DNA from: Candidula unifasciata
Lineage: Eukaryota; Mollusca; Gastropoda; Stylommatophora; Geomitridae
Reading direction: 5' to 3'
Assembly: GCA_905116865.2 (NCBI GenBank)
Contig: CAJHNH020007634.1
Coordinates: 62,001-126,000, forward strand
Length of the DNA: 64,000 bases
This document shows, in pieces, positions 32,600-43,900 of the stretch. A model generated the notes under the pieces. The model was not told where the DNA came from. It saw nothing but the letters and a program-made list of their open reading frames with translations, and did not search any database. Position 1 is the stretch's first letter; every line of letters starts with the position of its first letter. The position numbers were made by a program, and so were the translations under genes.

Positions 32600-33570
32600 T
32601 ACCAGATTTAGCCTGGGTCGATATGGGGAGCCGGAGCTGACGTACACATAAACAGTATCTTTAATGCTCTTCTGTGGCCAGTAATTGTTTGTGAGAATTA
32701 TTGACAGTAAATTTTTATTATTTCCATTTTAAGTAATTAACTAAGATGGGCTGAGAGGTGCCAAGATGTCTGCCTCAAAGTTTTTGTTAAATGCATTTAT
32801 TACTCTTTGAGTGCCTGCTGCATAGTTATGCTTTAAGTCATTCTATCCAGATCAGTGTTTGTTAGTAGCATCTACAAAAGTGTAAATAATCACCCTGTCG
32901 AGGAAAAAATAGAAATAGCAGGGTTTTAAATGTAACAGAAATAATAGCATAGTGTCCACAGTTTATTTGCTGGCATATCGCATGCCATACTACAGAACTT
33001 TTGAACAAAATAAACAAATAAGTGAGTCATTTCACATATTAATAAAGGACACTGAATTATAAGACGTGCTTAGAAAATAATATAATTTAAGGAATAGCTG
33101 ATTAACTTTTTGTGGGTATCATGGATGCCAGAGAACAGGGAACATAAAAATACAACACATTATATGAGATGGTAGGAATTTAATAGAACCCAGCATATCT
33201 TATGAATTTCTGGAAAGGGGGGGGGGGGGGGGGGGGGTAATGTTAAAGCTTTCAGTGCCAGAATTTGTAAACTTCAGATGATATATTTTATGAAATGAAA
33301 ATAATACAAGTATGAGGCCTAATAAGTTGAAATAATAGTAGGGATGCAGCATCTAACATAACTGAAGAATGACAGAAATGTTCACTGTCAGTAAAGTAAT
33401 TATAAGCCTGTAATGAGTGATTTCGCACTGAATTAGTAAAACAGCTCAATCATTATATTGATTTCTTTAATTATTTTATTTACATGTATTTGGTTTTGGG
33501 TGTTATAATATTTAAAAAATTTATATGACCCTGTTTCATGCTTTGAGGTGTGCCTGGTTTGAGGCAGTAA
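32600..33570. other. Intergenic, nothing recognised
   Basis: AT-rich. Contains the G-tract described separately. Confidence 0.45.
33218..33238. repeat. Homopolymeric G tract
   Basis: An uninterrupted G-run of about 20 bases after GGAAA. Confidence 0.9.
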
Positions 33571-33574
33571 TTTA

Positions 33575-33665
33575 ACATTTCTATAGACACACTCGGCATT
33601 CCATGGGTAATTTGGTCAGTATTACTCTAGTCATCTCTACTTCTTAGAACATTTCCTGGCACCTA
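33575..33665 (-). repeat. SINE-B fragment
   Basis: TTCTATAGACACACTCGGCA, ACTTCTTAGAACATTTCCTG and GGTAATTTGGTCAGTATTAC match part of the reverse-oriented SINE-B body. Confidence 0.5.
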
Positions 33666-33667
33666 TT

Positions 33668-33860
33668 TGTAACTGAGAGAATTGAGGAAACAAGGACACC
33701 TAAGAGAAACCCTAAAGCGAATGGTGATGAGAGAAGCCAAAGGTGCTGAGCTGGATTTCATCCATGATACCGAAGTGGTTGCACAGGATAGAATGGAAAT
33801 AGAGAAATAGACTACAAGTCCCCTCTTTGACATATAATGGCACAATAGGACAATGAATGA
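33668..33860 (+). mobile_element. LINE-delta C-terminal fragment
   Basis: GAGCTGGATTTCATCCATGA, TACCGAAGTGGTTGCACAGG, ATAGAATGGAAATAG and a tail with ATAATGGCACAATAGGAC. This is the single-copy version of the region that became the 24-bp array at 21460. Confidence 0.75.
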
Positions 33861-33954
33861 ATGAATTTTGTATCTGAGGGTCAGCCTGGGAGCTCGAGCT
33901 AATTAAAAATAAGGATTCAAAGCTAAGGGTTGGCAGTAAGCAGTACAAATTGCT

Positions 33955-34080
33955 AGCCCCATATTTTGTAGATCAGTTGGTACCAGCTGGGTGATGTATT
34001 TCATCAGTACAACCTTGCTGCCTTTCACTACCCAAGTCATTTCCTGTTTTATGCCATGTTGGTCCAAAACAATTATGAAA
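33955..34080 (-). repeat. SINE-B fragment
   Basis: ATATTTTGTAGATCAGTTGG, GGGTGATGTATTTCATCAG and CAAGTCATTTCCTG are diverged forms of the reverse SINE-B body. Confidence 0.5.
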
Positions 34081-34369
34081 AAAATTCATAAGAACTCTTC
34101 TGATTTAATCACGTGACTGCCAGACCAACAGTTGAGCTTGGAATCTATTATAACACTGTTTAAATATTGATGTGCCCGTTAAAAAAAAAATATTGTAAAC
34201 TTGAACTGTGCGTGATTATAATGACATTGACGGTGTCATAAAGCTTGTAAAATTTTCGGCATAATATACATTAGCTGTTGATTCACTGCTTTTGCAGTTC
34301 ATCTTATGGGTCCACTGGCCCAATTTGAGCGAGGAAAAAAAGAATAGACTTAGTTTGATTCAACTACAG

Positions 34370-34520
34370 ATGATTTGGCAGCAGGCAGTTTTGCATTGAC
34401 TTTGACAGCAGTATGGAGAGCCAGCCATTTAGAAAGCAGTGGCAAATTACCGAAGAAAAAATTGCTTAAACCCAGTAGCAGCCATCAATTGCTGGGACTG
34501 CTTCTGCCAAATCCTGTAAA
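34370..34520 (+). repeat. Dispersed repeat family I, copy 2
   Basis: Similar to 24525-24700: ACAGATGATTTGGCAGCAGG, TTTGCATTGACTTTGACAGC, GAGAGCCAGCCATTTAG. Confidence 0.55.
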
Positions 34521-34659
34521 TAATTTAATACACTGCTAACAGTGAATGTGTACACTGTAGCTTTTACTCTTAACATCTGCAGTTTCAGTATTGTACCAAG
34601 GCTAACTTCATGTTTATTTTTAATTGTTAAGTATGACAGTTTATGTTATGTATTAAGAG

Positions 34660-34835
34660 AATAAACATCATTGCAGCAAGGAGAGATGTATGAGAGGAAG
34701 AGAATGACATAGTATAATCAGTGTGCTATGGAAACATCTAGCATGTATACCATAGACATTAGCTGCAATAGACAGCATCTGTGGGTATCCCTGGTGTTCT
34801 ATGGTGTGAATTCTTAATTCAGTGATGTACGCCAG
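34660..34835 (+). mobile_element. LINE-alpha 3'-end fragment
   Basis: CATAGTATAATCAGTGTGCT is shared with 17.45 kb (TTGTGTATAATCAGTGTGCT). It is followed by a degenerate CPxC coda and GTGAATTCTTAATTCAGTGA. Confidence 0.7.
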
Positions 34836-35365
34836 GCAAACTCATGGGTGCTTAGGCTCACAGAACAGATATTTAGATATGTTTAACAGTACGGCTAAAA
34901 GGGTTATCACTACTTACACTTTGAATGGTTTTTTTTTCTTCTTTAAAGGAAAATCTGGTTGTTTGCATGATCTTTTCTGTGATTTATCAATAATTCCTTC
35001 AAGATTATTTTTCTCCTATGTGTTGTATGGTTTTGTAATGTATTTAACATTAGCCTGTTAAAGGCCAAACGCTTTGGTGACTGAAATGCCATAATAAAAA
35101 CTTTGTGAGATAAATTAAATCTAATATTCATATGTGTGGTTTTTTATTTTATTTGTGTGCTTAATCGAAGGTTGGCCACATTGCTGTCTTTGTGAAAATT
35201 TTGTGGTGTTTCACCATGTCTTTCTGATACCATTGTTCAAAAACCATAAGTGGTTTTTGAAAATGTTACTCGTTCTTAAGGAGCATGAAATTGTTAAATG
35301 CATTCACCAGCCTCTTGGTCACAAAGCCATGTATTTATGTTCTTTACAGACATGAAAAACATGTT
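34836..35365. other. Intergenic, nothing recognised
   Basis: AT-rich with no identified repeat or exon. Confidence 0.4.
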
Positions 35366-35369
35366 AGCA

Positions 35370-35685
35370 TGGTAGTCATGTTTCTTATATCCTTCTGTCT
35401 CATGTACTTTCAATCAATTGTAACAAAGATGATCTTCCATGCCATGATGTCAGACTGTCAAGCATTTTCTCCCTCTGCCTCTTTTTCCCTCCAACTTTTC
35501 TATTGCCACGTTGTACTTCAGTTTTTTTTTCTTCTCATGACATGGCCAAAGAATGTAGGTTGTTTCCTCTGATGTGGGCAGTCAGTTCTCTTCATGAGTC
35601 TGTTTCTTTCATTACTCTAGTGGCTAGTGTACAGGTCCTCTTCAGATTTTCTACTACATTTACTCTTCAAGTGGTGGTTGGCATT
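35370..35685 (-). mobile_element. LINE-gamma C-terminal fragment
   Basis: On the minus strand the segment around 35520-35560 reads GHVMRRK and continues into a basic region with GKRGRGRK-like codons and CLTV, then HHGMEDHLC. Broken by frameshifts. Confidence 0.65.
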
Positions 35686-35764
35686 TTGTGGTGCAGCAAG
35701 GTTGCAACATCTGCTCCTTTTGACCCAAAATATCCAGATTTAAAGAAATCAGAGGTAAGTCACT

Positions 35765-36086
35765 TTTCAACAGTGTGCTTATTAAGTAGCATAGAGTCTG
35801 CTCTAAGCTCCTCATTAAATTCAACAGTGTGCTTATTAAGTAGCATAGAGTCTGCTCTAAGCTCCTCATTAAATTCAACAGTGTGCTTATTAAGTAGCAT
35901 AGAGTCTGCTCTATGATCCTCATTAAATTCAACAGTGTGCTTATTAAGTAGCATAGTCTGCTCTATGATCCTGATTAAATTCAACAGTGTGCTTATTAAG
36001 TAGCATAGTCTGCTCTATGATCCTGATTAAATTCAACAGTGTGCTTATTAAGTAGCAGAGTCTGCTCTATGCTCCTCATTAAATTG
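35765..36086 (+). repeat. 52-54-bp tandem array, six copies
   Basis: Unit ATTCAACAGTGTGCTTATTA, then AGTAGCATAGAGTCTGCTCT and A(A/T)G(C/A)TCCT(C/G)ATTAA. The first three copies are 54 bp, and later ones lost AG in TAGAGTC (52 bp). Open frames on both strands come from the period. Confidence 0.95.
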
Positions 36087-36259
36087 AGCCCCAGAACTCA
36101 TATAGGGAGTTACATTATCAGATAAGAGGCAAAGAATGTTCTCTAAGATAATGTCTGCATCATGACACCCTACCTGTCCACCGCTGTGCACAGTGGCATG
36201 CATAACGCTCAGTCAGGTGTTGTGTCTACAGTGAAAATTGGCTGCACTGAATCTCTAAC

Positions 36260-36740
36260 ACTCTATATCTCTTATGTTGTCAGACTGCTGTTTGTCTGCT
36301 GCTTTTTCACTGGAGCAACAATGGTAATTAGGTAACTGCAGCTTCCACTTTATAGCGAACGGGTCACTCCATGGTTGCTCCATACTGTGCCAATGAAAAC
36401 CACGAATGCCCTTCACTATTACTTTAAAAAAAAAAAAAATTTTACACAGACTGCAAGAGTATACACACGCATTAAATGCAAAAAGCAACAGTCAGAAAGG
36501 CCTACATAAACCATCTGACACTAGAGATGCAGTTCTTTGTCAATGAAAGCAACAGTTAAACCAATTTGTAGTTGCAGAAGCAATTAATCGCATAATGCAC
36601 CACAAGTTCTCTGGCAACAGGCCACTCACTATTTTATGAATCCATGCTGGGCATAGCTGAAATGTCTTCCAAATAAAATCTGCAGCTCAGTGTCATGCTC
36701 AGAAGCTGGTTGACAGAACTATATCTATTCAGTCTACATA
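36260..36740 (+). repeat. Dispersed repeat family E, copy 3 (diverged)
   Basis: Related to 7543-8055: ATAGCGAACGGGTCACTCCA, CCACGAATGCCCTTCAC, GAGATGCAGTTC, AAATAAAATCTGCAGCTCA and CTCAGAAGCTGGTTGACAG, with many substitutions and an A-run insertion. Confidence 0.75.
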
Positions 36741-37072
36741 TGGAGGAAAGTGCAATAGCTAACTATTACACTAGTCAACAACCAAAAAGCACCAGAAATA
36801 AAAGCAGCTGATCTGATTAATTTTGATGTGCTAAAAATGACATAAAAATGTGGATTTGCTCTAGTTTTAAAGATATACGCTACTAGTTTACTTGATTAGG
36901 GTCAAATTATATATATATGACAACTCTTGTGCTCCAGTTACCGACAATGGAGGCATAATTTTTTTCTAATGACCAAAAAGACTAACCAGAAATTGATGAT
37001 GCTATCCTACCTATGATTATATGCATCACTCTTGTGTAAAAATATTTTATCTCTGACACAATTTGGCCATTA

Positions 37073-37369
37073 TTAGCTAGTGTCTTTTGGTTTAGGCGTT
37101 GCGAATCTGACTCGTAATTCCATCGTACTGCGATCAAAACCCACTGCTGGCTGCGTGGTTTTTTTATCATGGTTTGGGGCATCACAGGTCGACCCAATCT
37201 AAAATGGGTACCAGGATGGATGTCCTGGGGAAGTAAAGACGGCCGGCGTAATGTTGATCACATTACCCAACTAGTGAAGATTGGTCTGTAAAAATATGGG
37301 GTGCTCTTCCATATGCCTGATGCACCAAAGGCATGAAAAGGGATCTTTACTTACTTAGCTAGTGTCTTT
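37073..37369 (+). repeat. SINE-B copy with perfect 15-bp TSD
   Basis: TTAGCTAGTGTCTTT occurs at 37073-37087 and 37355-37369, flanking a 267-base SINE-B copy in plus orientation that ends in GATCTTTACTTAC. The body has GGTCGACCCAATCTAAAATG, GTACCAGG, CCTGGGGAAGTAAAGACGGC and GTTGATCACATTACCC. This defines both ends of the family. Confidence 0.92.
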
Positions 37370-37394
37370 GTCTTTATTAATACTGTCATAGTTA

Positions 37395-37900
37395 GAAATG
37401 CTGGGTGTGTGTGTGAATAGGACAGATAACCTCTATTACGTATGTGGCAAAGTGACATTTCTCTCTCAAAAACAACAAAATATAACTAAAGTGATTAAAA
37501 AAGCATACAGTTTGTATTCTGGCTGCAGTATAGGCGTCACACATATGCTGCAATTTTGTGCAGCAAATCTTGAACTGTGGTTGAATGGCAAAAGGCAAGC
37601 TATGTCAGCTATATTTTGCAGTCTTATTGATTTGGAGAGAGCCCACTGATCATCTGAACAACTTACTTTTGCATGGTCCAACTAGGAAATTGATATCAAA
37701 GAAGAAGAAATGGAGTCTTGAGTTTCCTAACAACCCTTCTGCTATTATTACATCCAGTACCACATGGTAATGATCTACCAGTACCCAAGTACCAGAATTT
37801 TCAATTGATTCCACTAATAAAAAAGAGGACATTAGTGACCTTGAACCATCAACCTCAAGTTTCTGATCAAACTACATCCACTAAAGATTTGAATTTACGA
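37395..37900 (+). pseudogene. Decayed ORF with PSA..PVPHG..LPVP motif
   Basis: Three frames in succession spell a protein type I recall from many invertebrate genomes as an uncharacterised repetitive ORF. They read VNRTDNLYYVCGKVTFLSQK...KVIKKAYSLYSGCSIG (37398-37649), IWREPTDH (37585-37770), PNNPSAI, and HPVPHGNDLPVPKYQNF (37718-37906). The usual pattern is W-R-E-P-x-(D/N)-H-x-x-D-C-Y-F-C, then YPNxPSAxRPVPHxxxLPVPxPP; the Cys residues of DCYFC are lost here. At least two frameshifts make it a pseudogene. It runs directly into the family F repeat, so it may be the coding part of that element. Confidence 0.7.
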
Positions 37901-38612
37901 TTGTAAATGAAAATTTAGATTTTTGGGAAAGTGATTAGGGCGGTGAATTTCTACTAGCGAAGCTGAGCGATCAGCTGTTTGGAATCTAGCAATTCTGATG
38001 AGTTTATTACACAGACAATGTCCCAGTGCTACCATATTTATGGTGTAAGAGAAGGAAAGTGCTCTAAACAAAGCGATTGTACTAAATACTATGGCTAAGC
38101 TACATTGAAATCATCACAGCTACAGTCTATATATAACTTTACAAAGTAAATAGTGTGTGTATGTGATGGCTCATTTTTCTGCCTTTTTCACTGAAGTTTT
38201 ACTCAGCACTCTGTAAGAACTAAGAGCCCCTGAGTGCTAAACTTACCCAAAAACTTAATCATAACTTTGGAATTTGTTAGGAAATTGAACAAACTTTGAA
38301 GTTTTGTTCTCAAATTTGGATATTCACTACTCTTGTGGCTGCAAAATCATAAGTGAAGAATTTGTTTGCAAAATGTTGTTGTTGTGAAATTAACACCTGC
38401 TGAATTCTTCTTTCCTACTAACTATAAACAAATTAAACATACACTTATCAGATTCAAAATGTTCATTCATTTCTCTGAAAAAAAAATATAACTTTTATTG
38501 GGATTAGAAGTATATTACATTTATTGCCTTTTCTGTACACCCACCTCTCTGCCATTTTTGTAAAGGAAAATTAATGCGGCCAAGTCTGTCTAAATTAATG
38601 GGCCTGAAAGAG
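37895..38612 (+). mobile_element. TTAA-type element family F, copy 2 (right part)
   Basis: About 715 bases closely matching 10700-11413, including TTATGGTGTAAGAGAAGGAA, GAGTGCTAAACT and the right end GGGCCTGAAAGAG|TTAA (TTAA at 38613-38616). The left part differs and instead contains the decayed ORF at 37395-37900. Confidence 0.85.
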
Positions 38613-38774
38613 TTAAATTCTGGTACAAAACACGTTTTAGAAACTTTGTTGACCAGTGTTATCAAATGCAACTGCTAATTAGTATCAGAAGTAAAAACAG
38701 GCCATGACTAAAAACAGAAAACCCACCTATCCACCATATTGACAGACAGTAGGAATATAAAGCTAGAGCAATTT

Positions 38775-38895
38775 CACCTAATGTATGATGTGGTCAACAT
38801 CATTCTAGTCATCTTTATTTCTTGGGATATTTCATGGTGCTCATTCAAGCCAAGATCAGTTATATAAATTCCATCCACATGTAGCCACTCATGTA
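38775..38895 (-). repeat. SINE-B fragment
   Basis: TGATGTGGTCAACATCATTC, CATCTTTATTTCTTGGGATA and CAAGCCAAGATCAG are diverged forms of the reverse SINE-B body. Confidence 0.5.
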
Positions 38896-40150
38896 TTCTT
38901 ATAGCTCACAAGCATGCTAATCCTAGGTAGTCACTGGCTAAGTATGTCAACAGTACACTGGTGTAGCTGATCACAAATCATAATAGCAATATGAACAAAG
39001 TCATGAGAGGCTAGCGGATGCATCTAGAGCAATAATTATATAATCCTGGCTACACAAAAGAAACACTTGTCACAAGTATCAACAACTACAGTCGAGTCCC
39101 CTTAAGTGGAGCTCGGATATGTTGAATGTCAGTTAAGTCGACATGACCAGCTTAGTCCCGGCAATTTTCTCTATTGTGTGTGCTGTCTGGATAAGCAGAA
39201 GTCCTGATAATTGAAAGCATTTTCTTAGGTCTGTGTTTCTTCTATTAATCCAGACTTGACTGTACTACTGTCCTTTCCACAGCTTTAAATCCAGTCCATG
39301 CCATACAAACAAAATTCTCACATTTCAGGGGTACCAAACAGACACATTCGTTCACTGGACTGTAATTAACTATGTGCTGTTATGAGTCAGTCTAAAGTTT
39401 GTCTTTCTCTCACAGTGTGTGGTCAAGTTGACTCATGACAAATGCAAAGCATAATTTAACTCCAGTTTGAAGTCAGAAACAATCTCTTTTATTTGTTGCT
39501 TATAAACAGTCTGACAAATGCAAAGCATAATTTAACTCCAGTTTGAAGTCAGAAACAATCTCTTTTATTTGTTGCTTATAAACAGTCTGACAAATAATTC
39601 ATAACATCATTCACTGATGAAGGAGTTACTGCTTATCATCAACAATTCCAAGAACAACTGTGTTTATAATTAATAAAAAGTACACACGATTAGCTTATTG
39701 TGTATAACAACTTGAAACTAAACTGGAGAGGACAGAGAAAGAAAATAACAACAACCACTCATTATTTACAGAACTAATGATTCTGGAATTGCTTTATATC
39801 TAATATTGCATAGGAAGCTCTTAAAAAAAAAAAAAACAATGAAAAAAGATCACTTCAAACTTATACCAAATGAAATCTACAAACAACAAAGGATTACAAA
39901 TGAAAACTTAAAGGATTTGTTTGGGATAAAACGGGGATGTGGATAAAAGCATTAAAATAAAATAAAAAGTAATTTCACAGCGGCCTGACTGATTACAGGT
40001 GGAACCATGAATAAATAGAAGAGAGTAAAACCACACTGAGTGGAACAATATCTCAATCCTGCCCAAGACAATAATAATTAAAATAAGTGAAAAACAGCAA
40101 TCACTTCTTTCTTTTGATGATTATTTTATTCTGCTGTTAATTTGTATTTT
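38896..40150. other. Intergenic, nothing else recognised
   Basis: AT-rich; contains the 76-bp duplication and poly-A stretches but no gene or assignable repeat. Confidence 0.4.
39436..39587. repeat. Perfect 76-bp tandem duplication
   Basis: The 76-base block starting TGACAAATGCAAAGCATAAT and ending TTGCTTATAAACAGTC is present twice in a row (39436-39511, 39512-39587) without differences; a third copy starts (TGACAAAT) and stops. This implies a very recent duplication or an assembly artefact. Confidence 0.97.
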
Positions 40151-40159
40151 CTCAACTGA

Positions 40160-40375
40160 AGATGATCCATATGTGGGTTCCGGAGCCCGATTTTGGGGTA
40201 AAAAAGAACTCGACCACTGCCAAACGTTAAAAAAAAAGCCTACTAATTAGGGGTCTTCCTTTCGAAGTAGGAGTGCATCTGCCTGAGAGGCGAGGAACCA
40301 ACAGTCTGCACACAAATAAGCTAGGTCTGTGAAATGGATGCATACACAAAATTCAACTCAAAAGTTCAGCATGTC
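40160..40375 (+). repeat. SINE-A copy
   Basis: Head GTGGGTTCCGGAGCCCGATT followed by CCTTTCGAAGTAGGAGTGCA, TCTGCCTGAGAGGCGAGGAA and TGTGAAATGGATGCA. The 3' end and GAAGAAG tail are missing. Confidence 0.85.
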
Positions 40376-40729
40376 ACACCCTTTGCTACTCCTCTTTTTC
40401 CTCATCCTTCTCATCTTGTGACCCCAGGCATGGGTAATAGAAGTGTCAATGATCAGACACCAAACCTGCTTTCTGTCTCCCTTGATGTGCACACGTGTGG
40501 TTACATGTCCATGACAACCTTACAAAACTGCTAAAAATATTGCTAGACATATTTCGCATTTTTCTGTTTTCTGTAGTTATTTTAAATAGCTGATTCAACA
40601 TTTACAAACTTTAGAAAGAATAATCGTTGCAAAACCTAATTTTTACCTAAACATCAAGGCAATTAAAAAACACACCTTAAGTGTGAATTTTCATCTGTTC
40701 TTTTCCACTCACCTCCGTGAAATGTTCAA

Positions 40730-41125
40730 TAGGAGCAGAAAAGATACATAATGGTCATCAGCGTGCCCTTTTAAAATGGTCTTCTAATAGGTTTATTCTT
40801 AAAGCTGTCATTCTAGTTTTGTGCGGTCTTTCCCCTTGCTCTGTGTCCATCATATTTATTCAGTGTGGCTCTCTGTGGCAAAAGATGTAGGGCATTTTTA
40901 TTAGATATTCCAAACCATCTCATCTGCTGCTCTTGAATGAACTCTATGATGGATTTCAGTTCTGTTCTCCTCCAACAGCTTTATTTTCAACTGAATCTGT
41001 ACTACTCTGGTAGCTCTTCTATGGCATCACATCTATATTGTTATGATTTTATGCTCATTAGTTGCAATAAGGGCATAAGTTTGATAGTGGTAGCATAATG
41101 TCGGCTACAAATATAGTTCTTATAA
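40730..41125 (-). mobile_element. LINE C-terminal fragment, unassigned
   Basis: On the minus strand a stretch reads MRWFGISNKNALHLLPQ followed by ATLNKYDGHRARGKT, resembling the R-W-(F/Y)-G-H...P end of RTE/L2-type LINE proteins. Frames are broken. Confidence 0.55.
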
Positions 41126-42353
41126 GATCTCCTTTGGTAGACATAAGAATTTTATCAAAGCAGTTTTAATTGTCTTATTATTTCCCAATTTAATCTGAAT
41201 CTGACTTATTCCCAGCCTGGACAGTTCAATGAACCATTTACATTTGTGAATACTCAAAACAAAATTACAATATGTTTTTGACAAGTTTTCTTGTATAGTC
41301 TATGTAATGTATAGCTCCTAAAATGCACAAACATATTGTTTACATAGTCTGGAAATAAATAATCTTTGTCCCAGACTACATTCTACATGGTGTAAAATAA
41401 TTGTGTTTCCCCCAGTGACTGTAAATTCAATAAATAAGTGCTGTAAATAAAAATGTGCAAAAAATGTAGCTAAAATTATGGGGGACAGTACAAGAGATGC
41501 CAATCATGTGAAAGAAGAGTGCACCAACCTGTCTAAATGTTATTCTAATTAGAAAATGAAAAGTAAATGTATCAAATAAAACATTATTTACATGGTTTTA
41601 AACTTTGCGAAAGTGGCATTTTAATGTCAGTTAGCTTATTGCTTTTTTAAAAAGTTTGCAAGTCTTCTAGTTTACATGAGAGCTTTCATGTTGTGTAAAT
41701 AAAAAGAAAGAATATATTTATCTGTCACATGTGTACATCTGTCTCATTACACACTACTACACATGTTCTTGTCTGTGACTGATATGATAAACTAGAAATG
41801 GGTTTTCCATGGAACGCTTAGGTGAATGGAAATTGAGTATTACATATTATGTGTTTTTGAAGTAAAACTCTAAGGTAAAAAAACTTCAAATTAAACTAGA
41901 CTGGTGACCTTAAACGGGAAATGTTATTATAAATATAACTGTTACAAAAGAATAAGGGACTAATGAATATTCATTGTTGTACATAATAAATAACATTTCT
42001 GAAATAACACGAACAGTAACTATTTATATATTTGTACAATATCACAAGTGAAGATTTGAATCCATGATATGAATCTGTATTAACACCTGATATGAAATGA
42101 AGAACAAATAATGAGTTACGAAACTTTAAACCTGTGAAGTGAAGGACAGTTTACAAAGCAATGCGATCACAGTACAGTAATATTTACTTTTATCAGTGAT
42201 CTTTCATTCTTTTGAAAGCATACAGGTGCCAGGTTTATTTCATGATTTAGCTAACAACACATGTGTTCAGAAAAAAAAAAAATTATCCTTAATTAATATG
42301 TCTCCTGACTAGATTCTGTATGAATAATATTGTTTATGAAAGCTCAGTGATTA

Positions 42354-42448
<95 letters not shown>

Positions 42449-43305
42449 ATATTAGGTTAGCTTTGAAACAAAAAGTGCGCACAAGAATTATAAGAAAACT
42501 GTAAACATCAATTAGTCCTTTACATGTAATTGATTAATTAAATAAACTTACATTAACCACTGCTGCATTCAAAATATGAATTTTTAGCAAAAATAGCTTG
42601 AAAAAAAAAATGGGAGAATATAAAGAAGATAACTAAGGGGCTATATTAAATAGTTTAACAACTGATTCAGAATGTTTTTATAATTCAGAAGGTACAAACA
42701 TAAATTAGGTTAATGGCCTTGATTCCTAAGTCAGGAAAAAAATGTACTTGGCACATGCTAGCTATGGAACAATTGCCAGAAAGAAAGAAAACATTATTAA
42801 CATGAAGGTCTAACTAAATTAAAAGTTAAAGATGTAATACTTATACTAATTTAGCTCTTTAGAGTTGATTTTGCAATATTCAAATGCAAGTGCTTCAACT
42901 GCTAAAGAACTTCACAACCATCCTAATATATGTTTTTCATTGATTATTTTCAAATATCAAACCTTCATAAAATGATGTTCACACAATTTTTTTTTATAGT
43001 TTAGGTACAGTATGAAATATCTGCTCACAAAAATACTATTCTTTAGGTATAATGCTATAAAATATAGACTCAGAACATGCTCCTTGTGACATCTACAACA
43101 TTTAATTGACAAAACTGTACATACGGATTAATCCATTTCTTTGAGGGATGGGAAGAACTACTTTGTGATCACAATATTCAAGACCTATTCATTAATGTAC
43201 ACAAGGAAATTCAGACTATAAATAAAAATAAAAATATTATACATCACACAAGTAAACTTTGCATGTTATATTGAAATGCATGTAGCACGGTTTTTTTTTT
43301 GGTAA
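41126..43305. other. Very AT-rich intergenic region
   Basis: No gene or dispersed repeat was recognised outside the (AT)n tract. Confidence 0.45.
42355..42441. repeat. (AT)n microsatellite
   Basis: About 43 uninterrupted TA dinucleotides. Likely length-variable. Confidence 0.98.
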
Positions 43306-43309
43306 CACT

Positions 43310-43900
43310 TCGTGGGCTTTTTTTTGGAGGGAGAGGTGTGAAGAAAGATTCTAGAACTTTTGCCGTAACTACAAGTAGTCTGACTATGGAGGTCATGGCT
43401 GTGACTAAAGTAGTAACATGGCTAGAGACACAGACTTTCGCTGGAGCATGCTTTCTCAGTGACTCAATGAGTATGCTCAAGAAGATAGAGAAGGGCTGAG
43501 TTAGAATGCAGTGGTTGGTGACTCTACAGAATTCACGGCTGACAAGGATTAGTTTCACTTTCCTGCCTGGATATGTGGGGGTACAAGGAAATTAGCAAGC
43601 TGATAGGCTTGCAGGTAAGGCTACTGTGAAAGTCGGACAAGCCATGGACCAGGCTGATTTGGTGAATGCTCTAAAAGAGTTAAAATGTTTGCGTAAACCA
43701 AGTGAGAACTGTGAATCTGCAAACATGGTCAGAACAACATGTTAAACACGGTGTCGTTAAACAAGATCACTATGCGGGTCACTAAAGAATAATAATAAGC
43801 CAACACAGAACTGGTGTCGTTAGCCGCTACACGCTGCGGGATTTACTGAGGAGGGGATCCGAGCCCTTATGGACTGAGTGGTTCGACATGCAATGAGGAT
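43310..43900 (+). mobile_element. LINE-alpha-like RNase H and C-terminal fragment
   Basis: The plus strand reads LTMEVMAVTKVVTWLE (Glu block), FLSDSMSMLKKIEKG (Asp block, then stop), LPGYVGVQGN*QADRLAGKA (last block) and RTGVVSRYTLRDLLRRGSEP then LWTEWF. The last part defines a C-terminal type also seen at 9.1 and 55.7 kb. Confidence 0.85.

Noticed and set aside
32800..32825. ACTCTTTGAGTGCCTGC as a left end of the TTAA/TIR family
   Set aside because: Partial match only, TTAA not intact and no partner end nearby.
35660..35984. Repetitive open frames on both strands
   Set aside because: They follow from the 54-bp tandem period and do not represent a protein.
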